Below are positions 8,162-14,832 of a DNA stretch of 51,887 bases, in pieces. This stretch comes from Calditrichales bacterium. Lineage in GTDB: Bacteria; Calditrichota; Calditrichia; Calditrichales; J004. The stretch spans positions 1-51,887 of the forward strand of contig WGCN01000056.1 of assembly GCA_015493745.1 (NCBI GenBank), in the 5' to 3' direction. The position numbers were made by a program, and so were the translations under genes. The notes beneath the pieces are model-generated. The model searched no databases, was not told where the DNA came from, and saw only the letters and a list, made by a program, of their open reading frames with translations. Positions within the stretch are counted from its first letter, which is position 1. Each line of letters opens with the position of its first letter.

Positions 8162-9446
8162 CACCGGGGGAAAAAGCAGGCGGCATTACAGGGGGCTGTT
8201 TCTGGTCGCGCTGACCGCCTTTGTGGCTTACAATACCTTTTTACCGTTTCGTTTTTACACCACCTGGTCCAAAATACGGCGGCAATTCGGGGAGATCGAA
8301 ACCGTTCCTTTTATGCGGAACCATCATTGGGTTTCCTATACCGATATACTGGGCAATATCCTGTTGTTTATCCCCATCGGTGCCGCGGCCTGGTTCTACT
8401 TTTACGGCCGTAAGGAGGATCGGGGCCGGGCACTGCTGTGGAGCCTGGGATACGGTTTCCTGTTCAGTGTCTTTATTGAGTTTACCCAGATATTTCTGCG
8501 TTATCGCGTTACCTCCATTCACGATGTGGCCATGAACAGCCTGGGTACCTTTCTGGGAGCCTGGATTTCCGCGCACATATTTCTACGCTATGGCCGTCAG
8601 GGGCGGATTTATTTTAAACAACATCTGAAAAAATATCCCGCCGCGCTGGCCGCTTTGGTTTTACTGGGATACATCCTGTTATATCAACTGTTGCCATTCG
8701 ATATCCGCTTTGGCGTGCATAGTCTGCGGATAAAAAGTCTTGACCCGCTGATGTGGCTGGCCGGCCGGCAGCGCCTGGAAGATTTTTTAATATTGGGAGC
8801 CCTGGCTTTTGTCCTGGGGGTTCTGATTCGTTATCCGGTAAAAGACAGCCGTTTAAGGTATCTCCTGAATATACGGATGCTTATAATATCGTTTGTGGTC
8901 TCCGAGGCTGTGCACCTGATCATGTTCAGCCGTGGTCTGGATGTTTATCGTGTTTTGGCGTTGGCCGGGGGGCTGGTGGCCGGAAGCCGTTTCAATATCC
9001 GTAAAGAGACGGCCCTGAAAGCAGGCCTGGTGTTCAGTATAGCCATTGCCGCCATCTATCCCTTTGATTTTGTTACCGGTCCGCTGCCCGGGCGTGATCT
9101 GTGGCCGAAGATGCTCACTCCTTTCTATTATTACTATAAAACCACCAGCATCTGGAATCTTTGGGATATGGCCTATTCCATGCTTACGGGGGGAATGATT
9201 GTTTTTTTAGTACGAAGCGGAAGCGGGGCGGGGCGCCGGGCTCTTTTCTTCTCCTTTTTGATTATTTTTCTGTTGGAAATCCTGCAGCTTTTCCTGAAAC
9301 ACCGTTTAGCCGATATTACCGATGTGTTGATGGCCGCTGCCGGTGCTTTTATTCTTTATCTGTTATGGCCGGATGAAAACCGTCAGGCCAGGAATCCCGC
9401 GGCCAGAAACAACACGGAAGAGAGTCCCCCGGCAACCAGGGCATAA
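8154..9446 (+). CDS. Membrane protein with two VanZ-like domains
   Basis: A 430-residue integral membrane protein. The N-terminal half (about residues 15-150) has the VanZ pattern: a first membrane helix, then TDILGNILLFIPIG and a helix with EFTQIFLRYRVTSIHDVAMNSLGTFLGAW. The C-terminal half repeats it in weaker form (FLLEILQLFLKHRLADITDVLMAAAGAFILYLL near residues 375-410), so the protein appears to be an internal duplication. VanZ was named for low-level teicoplanin resistance in Enterococcus, but most family members have no established role. The tail is hydrophilic (ARNPAARNNTEESPPATRA). The last 64 bases overlap the end of the convergent NhaC-type antiporter gene. Confidence 0.85.
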   Translation: MSDTGGKSRRHYRGLFLVALTAFVAYNTFLPFRFYTTWSKIRRQFGEIETVPFMRNHHWVSYTDILGNILLFIPIGAAAWFYFYGRKEDRGRALLWSLGYGFLFSVFIEFTQIFLRYRVTSIHDVAMNSLGTFLGAWISAHIFLRYGRQGRIYFKQHLKKYPAALAALVLLGYILLYQLLPFDIRFGVHSLRIKSLDPLMWLAGRQRLEDFLILGALAFVLGVLIRYPVKDSRLRYLLNIRMLIISFVVSEAVHLIMFSRGLDVYRVLALAGGLVAGSRFNIRKETALKAGLVFSIAIAAIYPFDFVTGPLPGRDLWPKMLTPFYYYYKTTSIWNLWDMAYSMLTGGMIVFLVRSGSGAGRRALFFSFLIIFLLEILQLFLKHRLADITDVLMAAAGAFILYLLWPDENRQARNPAARNNTEESPPATRA

Positions 9447-10861
9447 GGTAACTGCGTTTTAACATGGTCGATATGATCACAGGCTGAAGCCATACTGCTG
9501 ATGATGGTGGTGTCCGATATCGGCGAGCAGTGATCGCCGAAGATCCCCCCGCTGAGTACCGCCGCCACGGCCAGAGGCAGGGTATGGTCAAATTGCTCGG
9601 CCATGGGCACGGCAATGGCCAGCATAATGGCGAAGGTGCCCCAGGAAGTACCGGTGCTAAAAGCGATGAATGAAGCGGTGATAAAAAGAATAAATGGTAC
9701 CATGCCCGGGTGCAGGAAAGATTTACTAACCTCGGCCAGATAGATCCCCGTACCCAGGTCTTTGCTCATTTTACCTATGGCAAAAGCGAGCATCATCAGA
9801 ACGGCCAGCGGCATGAGGCTGCCAATACCCTTAAAAGCCAGGTCAATCAATTGTTTGGTTTTAAAAAGTTTTTGGGTGCGGTACATGACGGCTGCCACCA
9901 GCATGGCTGTAAGAACGGCCCATAATACGGAGGTGGAACCGGAGCCGTTGCCCAGGGCGGTAATAATCATAGTCCCGGCAGCCATATCCGCCGTGAATAA
10001 ATCAGGGTTCCAGCCCGTATATAACAAGCTGACGGGCATCATCAGTACCATCACGGCAATGGGCACGATCATATTCCACATATTCCCCGGTAGCTGTTCA
10101 TCCGGTTTCAGCATAACAAGGTCATCACTGATCAATGGCTGGGCTTTGGCATCATGTAGAGCGCCTGTGGAGACGGTCCTTTGTTCCGCCCTTTTCATTG
10201 GCCCGAAGTCCTTTTGTTTAAATATGATGAAAAGGACAAACAGAAGGGTGATAATGGGGTAGAAATTATAAGGATAGGCCTGTACCAACAGGTGGAGAGG
10301 CTGCGCAACCCCCAGGGTGATCAGTACACCCATAATGTAGGCCCCCCAGGCATTCAGCGGAATGAGAATACAAACAGGGGCCGATGTTGAATCGGCGATA
10401 TAGGCCAGTTTTTCGCGTGATATGCGCATACGATCAAACAGGGGGCGGAAAATCGAGCCCACGGTGAGCACCGTAATACTGGATTCGACGAAAACAACCA
10501 CACCCACCAGAAAAGCTAAAAACTGCACTTTGATACGACTTTTGGGATCATCGGCATCCAAAAGCTTTTGTTTTTCGTTGATATAGCGAATAAACCCCTT
10601 AACACCACCCGATTTTTGGATAAATGCGATCAGCACACCCACCAACGCGGAAAACATGATCGTACGCGTATTGCCGTCTTCCTTAAAAACATTAACCAGG
10701 TCCTGAATGGTTTGTATGGTGCCGGCAAGAAGATGGCCATCCATGCGTATCACCGCTCCCAGCCAGACACCTAAAAAGAGTGAAATAAAAACCTGGCGGG
10801 AAATAATGGCCAGAACGATGGCAAACAAGGGGGGCAGTACACTCAGAATACCGTAATCCAT
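9383..10861 (-). CDS. NhaC-family Na+/H+ antiporter
   Basis: A 492-residue polytopic membrane protein with about 11-12 hydrophobic segments. The order of motifs fits the NhaC superfamily: YGILSVLPPLFAIVLAI at the N-terminus, VVVFVESSITVLTVGSIFRPLFD around residues 115-140, ADSTSAPVCILIPLNAWGAY around 155-175, and the strongly conserved FSTGTSWGTFAIMLAIAVPMA followed by GGIFGDHCSPISDTTI near the C-terminus. Members exchange external protons for cytoplasmic sodium, or take up organic acids in some branches. It is divergent from the Hpt gene and convergent with the VanZ-like gene, overlapping it by 64 bases. Ion specificity cannot be deduced from the sequence. Confidence 0.9.
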   Translation of the reverse strand: MDYGILSVLPPLFAIVLAIISRQVFISLFLGVWLGAVIRMDGHLLAGTIQTIQDLVNVFKEDGNTRTIMFSALVGVLIAFIQKSGGVKGFIRYINEKQKLLDADDPKSRIKVQFLAFLVGVVVFVESSITVLTVGSIFRPLFDRMRISREKLAYIADSTSAPVCILIPLNAWGAYIMGVLITLGVAQPLHLLVQAYPYNFYPIITLLFVLFIIFKQKDFGPMKRAEQRTVSTGALHDAKAQPLISDDLVMLKPDEQLPGNMWNMIVPIAVMVLMMPVSLLYTGWNPDLFTADMAAGTMIITALGNGSGSTSVLWAVLTAMLVAAVMYRTQKLFKTKQLIDLAFKGIGSLMPLAVLMMLAFAIGKMSKDLGTGIYLAEVSKSFLHPGMVPFILFITASFIAFSTGTSWGTFAIMLAIAVPMAEQFDHTLPLAVAAVLSGGIFGDHCSPISDTTIISSMASACDHIDHVKTQLPYALVAGGLSSVLFLAAGFLA

Positions 10862-11012
10862 TTCTTCTCCGATTGCTGTAATGTGTTTATCTCAATACAA
10901 TACGGATTGAAAAGATTGGATTCAATGGCTGGTTACCGCTTCTTTTAAAAAACTAAACTCCGCGGGGGGATCGTCGAATAAAAGAGTGGTAATTAAGGAA
11001 AGGAAGAATGTC

Positions 11013-11348
11013 ATGGCTGATAAATTATTGGATTATAACGATGCGCTGGAACGCTTGGGCGGGGACGAAGAGTTCTTAAATGAACTGCTGGAAGAACTGC
11101 TCGGACAGGTGGATGAAAATCTGACCCAAATCGAGAAGGCTCTGAAAAGCCAGGACTATGAAAATTTGAAATCATTGGCCCATAGCCTGAAAGGTGCTTC
11201 GGCGAATCTGAATGTAACACGCATGGCCGCGCATTTTAAAGAACTTGAAAATCGTGGCAATGAACAGAATATTGCCGGTGCCGATGATTTGCTGGAGCGG
11301 GTTAAGGTGGACCGGGATGAGTTAGCCGCTTTTTTGCAACGAAACTAA
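11013..11348 (+). CDS. Stand-alone histidine phosphotransfer (Hpt) protein
   Basis: A 111-residue four-helix Hpt domain. The phosphorylatable histidine is His57 in LAHSLKGASANLN, the canonical Hpt signature. It carries phosphoryl groups between receiver domains of a phosphorelay in the cytoplasm. ATG 11013 is chosen because AAGGAAAGGAAG lies just upstream at 10994-11005; an in-frame GTG at 10986 would place the ribosome site inside the gene. No kinase is directly adjacent. The nearest receiver/kinase protein is at 13102, and others are at 33751, 41295 and 43709, so its partner is open. The end overlaps the convergent comF gene by 27 bases. Confidence 0.92.
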   Translation: MADKLLDYNDALERLGGDEEFLNELLEELLGQVDENLTQIEKALKSQDYENLKSLAHSLKGASANLNVTRMAAHFKELENRGNEQNIAGADDLLERVKVDRDELAAFLQRN

Positions 11349-12047
11349 ATTCCCGCTGACTTCCCGCTCCAGTTGCTCCTGCAACAGGGTGGTTGGTGTG
11401 GCGACCGCCGCGATATCAACCACCCCGGCACCATGGGCCTTTAACAGACCGGCACAGGTATTCAGCGTGGCGCCGGTTGTGATAACATCATCGATCAATA
11501 ATATCCTTTTCCCCTCCACCTTTTCATGTAAAGTAAAAGCCCTGGCCACATTGGTTAGGCGTTGTTCGCGGTTTAAGTGGGTTTGTGTTTTTGTATATCG
11601 GCGGCGCATCAGAATTTTTTCGGATAGGGGAATAGCGGTGGCTTTGGAAACTTCCCGGGCGATCAAAGTACTTTGGTTAAAGCCGCGTTCTTTCAGTTTG
11701 GCCTTATGAAGGGGGACGGGCACAATGTTGTCATAGGTACCGGTAATGATTGTGGAAAGGGCCCGGCCCAGGTATTCCGCAATTTGCAGGCATTGCTGAT
11801 ATTTAAGGTGGTGAATAAGAATTCTGAAAACCGGGCCAAACTGATAACGAATGAAAATATCATCAAAAGCCGGATGATTAATCCGCTTTAGTAAAACCGG
11901 CCGGTATTTTTCGTCGAAATTTAATATTTCTGAAAAACAGGTGTTGCAGACATACTTTTTATCCCGCTCAACCTGTGTTTCACAAACCAGGCAGTAGTTG
12001 GGGAATATAAAATCGATGATATTCCACAGCAGGGTATTTTTTTTCAT
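11322..12047 (-). CDS. comF: ComF-family amidophosphoribosyltransferase-like protein
   Basis: A 241-residue protein with the ComF architecture: an N-terminal zinc ribbon (Cys19, Cys22, Cys34, Cys37) and a C-terminal type I phosphoribosyltransferase domain with the PRPP-binding loop ILLIDDVITTGAT. The segment PVPLHKAKLKERGFNQS is also typical. ComF is required for late steps of natural DNA uptake or single-strand DNA handling in several bacteria; its enzymatic reaction is not settled. No other competence gene is in the window. The 3' end overlaps the Hpt gene by 27 bases. Confidence 0.92.
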   Translation of the reverse strand: MKKNTLLWNIIDFIFPNYCLVCETQVERDKKYVCNTCFSEILNFDEKYRPVLLKRINHPAFDDIFIRYQFGPVFRILIHHLKYQQCLQIAEYLGRALSTIITGTYDNIVPVPLHKAKLKERGFNQSTLIAREVSKATAIPLSEKILMRRRYTKTQTHLNREQRLTNVARAFTLHEKVEGKRILLIDDVITTGATLNTCAGLLKAHGAGVVDIAAVATPTTLLQEQLEREVSGNLVSLQKSG

Positions 12048-12247
12048 TCAAAAACTAAAGATTATAGTGGTACAAAAATGCTCACTTAAAATAAGCATAG
12101 TGTTGAAAAATAACACACTTTTTTGGCGAGATATACATCACTTTAATGGAAAAATTATTTTTTTCAGGGACTCTCTTTTAAGCAGAAAGTGTATAAGTAC
12201 TTAAAATACAAGTAGATAGATGGTTTTATGCCGGAATGGTCGGTTTT

Positions 12248-12264
12248 TTGGCATAATAACTGCA
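12248..12264 (+). promoter_or_regulatory. Sigma-54 (RpoN)-like promoter of the FliA-type sigma factor
   Basis: TTGGCAT (-24 element) and CTGCA (-12 element) place GG at 12250-12251 and GC at 12262-12263 with exactly 10 bases between, the invariant sigma-54 spacing. Transcription would begin near 12275, about 29 bases before the ATG. An inverted repeat TTATGCC (12226-12232) / GGCATAA (12250-12256) overlaps the -24 element. No sigma-54 activator gene is in the window. Confidence 0.6.
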
Positions 12265-12303
12265 ATTAGATGAAGGAAAAATCATCATTACAGGGGGCAA
12301 AAT

Positions 12304-13059
12304 ATGCAACAAGCTACCGATTCCATGTGGCATGAGTATAAAGTAAACAGCAGCCAGGTTTATCGCCAGCAAATCATTCTCCGCTATACAGGCCTTGTTA
12401 AGTATGTTGTAAGAAAAATGATTAAGAATTTTCCCCAGGCCATCGAGGAAGCGGATTTGCATCAAATCGGAATTCTGGGATTGTGTGAAGCCATAGAAAG
12501 ATTTGACCCGGCTTATGGAATTAAGTTTGAAACATATGCTATTCCTCGTATCAAGGGTTCTATTATTGATGAATTGAGAAAACTGGACTGGGTACCCCGT
12601 TCGCTAAGGGCTAAGCTAAATACCATGAAGGAAAAAGCAGTGGAGATGGATCAAAAATTTTCGGGTATTTATACGGAGGCGGATATGGCCAATGGATTGG
12701 GGATAGAAGTTAAGGATTTACATAACTGGAAAAAAGACATCAATGCGGTAAACATGTACTCCCTGGATAAGCCGATAGATGATTCTAACAAGCAAAATCT
12801 GTATGATGTAATCGAAGATACGGATTACACCAGTGCCAGTGACAATATAGAGGATGATGAAATGAAACATATTTTATTGAAAGCCATCAAAAAATTACCG
12901 GAAAAGACCCGCCTGGCCATTACACTTTATTATTACGAGAAACTAACCTTTAAAGAGATTGGCAAAATTTTAAATGTGTCAGAATCTCGAATTTCGCAAA
13001 TTCATTCCGAAACTATGAATAAGTTAAGAAAAGAGATCAATCGTCTGACGTACGCTTAA
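12304..13059 (+). CDS. RNA polymerase sigma factor of the FliA/sigma-28 type
   Basis: A 251-residue group 3 sigma factor with regions 2, 3 and 4. Region 2 (about residues 20-95) includes DLHQIGILGLCEAIERFDPAYG and FETYAIPRIKGSIIDELRK, the FliA/WhiG signature; WVPRSLR starts region 3 (about 98-150); region 4 (about 190-246) carries the helix-turn-helix LTFKEIGKILNVSESRISQIHS. It should direct RNA polymerase to TAAAGTTT-N11-GCCGATAA-type promoters, and one such site lies 1.3 kb downstream at 14321. A GGGGGC precedes ATG 12304. The gene sits behind a sigma-54-like promoter and is followed after 42 bases by a hybrid kinase. No flagellar structural genes are near, so it could serve motility elsewhere or a non-flagellar regulon. 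Confidence 0.93.
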   Translation: MQQATDSMWHEYKVNSSQVYRQQIILRYTGLVKYVVRKMIKNFPQAIEEADLHQIGILGLCEAIERFDPAYGIKFETYAIPRIKGSIIDELRKLDWVPRSLRAKLNTMKEKAVEMDQKFSGIYTEADMANGLGIEVKDLHNWKKDINAVNMYSLDKPIDDSNKQNLYDVIEDTDYTSASDNIEDDEMKHILLKAIKKLPEKTRLAITLYYYEKLTFKEIGKILNVSESRISQIHSETMNKLRKEINRLTYA

Positions 13060-13101
13060 TCTCATTTATTATATTTACATTCATTGTGGAAGAAGGTGCG
13101 A

Positions 13102-14223
13102 ATGACTGAGGGGAAAGCACGACCCAAAGTACTTATAGTAGACGATAATAAAGAAAATCTGGATCTGGTAACCTATTTCTTAAAGCCACAAAATTATCAG
13201 TTACTTACAGCAGGTGATGGTGAAACAGCCCTGGAACTGGTAACCAGGGAAACACCGGATATTATTCTGCTGGATATCATGCTGCCCAAAATGAGCGGTT
13301 TTGAGGTCTGTGAAAAGATCAAAAAGAATCCGGCTACGCGTTTTATACCCATTGTGATGATTACGGCTTTAAAGGAGCTCAAGGATAAAATCCGGGCCCT
13401 GGAGGCCGGGGCGGACGATTTCATTTCCAAGCCTTTTGAGAATGTTGAGCTGCTTACACGGGTTAAATCATTGTTACGCGTAAAAAAATATCATGACGAA
13501 CTCGAAGAAAGTAATCGGGCTTTGCAAAGGATGGATCAGTTTAAGGAAGAGCTGGCACATCTTATTGTTCATGATATGAAAAATCCCATATTTGTTATTC
13601 AGGGTAATTTGCAAATGATGGGTATGGGGTTAAACGACAATATCAGTCCGGCCATAAAAAAATATGTTGACCGCATTGACCGCAGCACCAAGGGGTTATT
13701 GCGGATGGTCTCCAATCTTATCGATATCTCTAAAATAGAAGATGGCACTTTAAAGCTAAATCATGAATTTCACCAGATAAATAATTTGGTAGAGCGTACC
13801 ATCCAAACATTTTTAGATTATCCGGAACACGCAAAAAAGAAAATAAATCTCTCATTGAGACCGGGTATGCCCAGTTGTAAAGTGGATGGCAGTGTCATTG
13901 AAAGGGTGTTCGACAATATATTTAACTTTGCATTATCCAATGTCGCTCCTGATGGTACGGTGACTATTTCCAGTTCCTTTGACGAGCAAAACATTACGAT
14001 AAAAGTTTTGGATGATGGATTAAAAATACCGGAAAAGTATCAGACGCTTATTTTTGAAAAATACAGCCAGGTGGAAATTAAGAATGAAGGCTTCCGTCTT
14101 GGAAGGGGACTAGGTTTTACCTATTCAAAATTGGCAATGGAAGCGCATAATGGTAGTATTTTCCTTGATAAGGACAATGAAACAGGCAATCTTTTTATTA
14201 TAAAATTTGCCAGAAATCAATAA
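13102..14223 (+). CDS. Hybrid response regulator / histidine kinase
   Basis: A 373-residue soluble protein. Residues 8-125 form a receiver domain with Asp14/15, the phosphorylation site Asp58 (LLDIMLP) and Lys110 (SKPF). After a coiled-coil linker come a HisKA domain with His157 (HLIVHDMKNP) and a C-terminal ATPase-like domain. The ATPase part is degenerate: the N box reads FDNIFNFALSN and the G1 box DDGLKIP in place of DxGxGI, while LGRGLGFTYSK resembles the G2 box, so kinase activity is uncertain. ATG 13102 follows AAGAAGGTG; the upstream TTG at 13084 has no such site. It is 42 bases after the sigma factor gene and likely co-transcribed with it, so it may control that sigma factor's circuit. 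Confidence 0.88.
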   Translation: MTEGKARPKVLIVDDNKENLDLVTYFLKPQNYQLLTAGDGETALELVTRETPDIILLDIMLPKMSGFEVCEKIKKNPATRFIPIVMITALKELKDKIRALEAGADDFISKPFENVELLTRVKSLLRVKKYHDELEESNRALQRMDQFKEELAHLIVHDMKNPIFVIQGNLQMMGMGLNDNISPAIKKYVDRIDRSTKGLLRMVSNLIDISKIEDGTLKLNHEFHQINNLVERTIQTFLDYPEHAKKKINLSLRPGMPSCKVDGSVIERVFDNIFNFALSNVAPDGTVTISSSFDEQNITIKVLDDGLKIPEKYQTLIFEKYSQVEIKNEGFRLGRGLGFTYSKLAMEAHNGSIFLDKDNETGNLFIIKFARNQ

Positions 14224-14303
14224 GAATATCACGCTTATAGAATAATCTCTTTTTTATTTTGTTTCTATTTTTTCAATCGTCGGCCCATCTCTAAATTCCT
14301 CCC

Positions 14304-14317
14304 TCCCTGATCAGGGA
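14304..14317. repeat. Perfect 14-bp palindrome beside the sigma-28-like promoter
   Basis: TCCCTGATCAGGGA is a perfect dyad that ends 3 bases before the -35 element at 14321. It could be an operator, or the hairpin of a weak terminator for the preceding genes; no clean T run follows. Confidence 0.45.
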
Positions 14318-14320
14318 TAT

Positions 14321-14347
14321 TAAAGTTTTAATAACAGCGACCGATTT
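14321..14347 (+). promoter_or_regulatory. Sigma-28 (FliA)-like promoter
   Basis: TAAAGTTT (14321-14328) is a perfect -35 match; after exactly 11 bases comes ACCGATTT (14340-14347), which keeps the CCGAT core of the GCCGATAA consensus. It lies 60 bases upstream of the FlgM-like gene, and a FliA-type sigma factor is encoded just upstream, so the two probably belong together. Confidence 0.65.
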
Positions 14348-14407
14348 TAAGGGCTATGGTTATGATATAAAAAGTGTGGTATGGTGACAAAACACAAGGC
14401 TCAAAAA

Positions 14408-14554
14408 ATGCAGAATACGCTTTCTTCCAGTATTGAAGAGCAAAAAATTGAATTGATCCGACTTCGGATAAAAAATGGCTTTTATGAACGGGATGAAGTA
14501 TTTAACCGCATTGCGGATGAGATTTTAAATAAAAAGCTGAAACAAAAAAAATAA
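14408..14554 (+). CDS. FlgM-like anti-sigma-28 factor (48 residues)
   Basis: A very short protein. Its core, EEQKIELIRLRIKNGFY then RDEVFNRIADEIL, matches the C-terminal half of FlgM: a helix, the I-x-x-I-R-x-R-I-x-x-G-x-Y turn, and an amphipathic helix with IA-x-x-IL. This is the part of FlgM that binds and inactivates sigma-28. The disordered N-terminal half of classical FlgM is missing. AAGG at 14396-14399 lies 8 bases before ATG 14408; an in-frame ATG at 14381 would add 9 residues but has no clear ribosome site. A sigma-28-like promoter lies upstream, as expected for an autoregulated flgM, and its likely partner sigma factor is 1.3 kb upstream. Function is inferred from motif and context. 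Confidence 0.7.
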   Translation: MQNTLSSSIEEQKIELIRLRIKNGFYERDEVFNRIADEILNKKLKQKK

Positions 14555-14679
14555 TCCTACCAATATTCTAACATTTTCCTTATTTTCCTCTAATAATTTT
14601 TAGTGTAATTTATTGCCTGAATTTATAAATAATTACTATATCATTATTTTTACTCGGTTTAACTCTGTTGTAAAAGAAT

Positions 14680-14709
14680 TTGACATAGGTCACATTTCAA
14701 TGATAGATT
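14680..14709 (+). promoter_or_regulatory. Candidate sigma-70-type promoter and Crp/Fnr-like dyad upstream of the TonB-dependent receptor
   Basis: TTGACA (14680-14685) and TAGATT (14704-14709) are separated by 18 bases. The -35 region overlaps the dyad TTGAC-ATAG-GTCAC (14680-14693), which has the N4 spacing of Crp/Fnr-family sites. The stretch 14555-14832 holds no gene, so the receptor mRNA would have a leader of about 115 bases. Confidence 0.4.
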
Positions 14710-14832
14710 AAATGCCGTAAAAATGTGTTTAAATTTGCAGGAAGGGGGAGATTCCAAGCACAGTTTTTTGACCTGACTTTTTCTAATCTTTTCAATTTAA
14801 ATTTGTTCCATTAATTAAATCAGGAGGTATGT

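Noticed and set aside
10954-10980. TAAACTCC-N11-GTCGAATA as a sigma-28 promoter for the Hpt gene
   Set aside because: The spacing is right, but only about 5 of 8 bases match in each element and the CCGAT core is lost, so it is not convincing beside the clear site at 14321.
12090-12135. Hairpin GTGTT/AACAC with following T run as a terminator
   Set aside because: On the + strand no gene ends before it (comF runs away from it), and the stem is only 5 bp, so it is more likely chance in AT-rich spacer.
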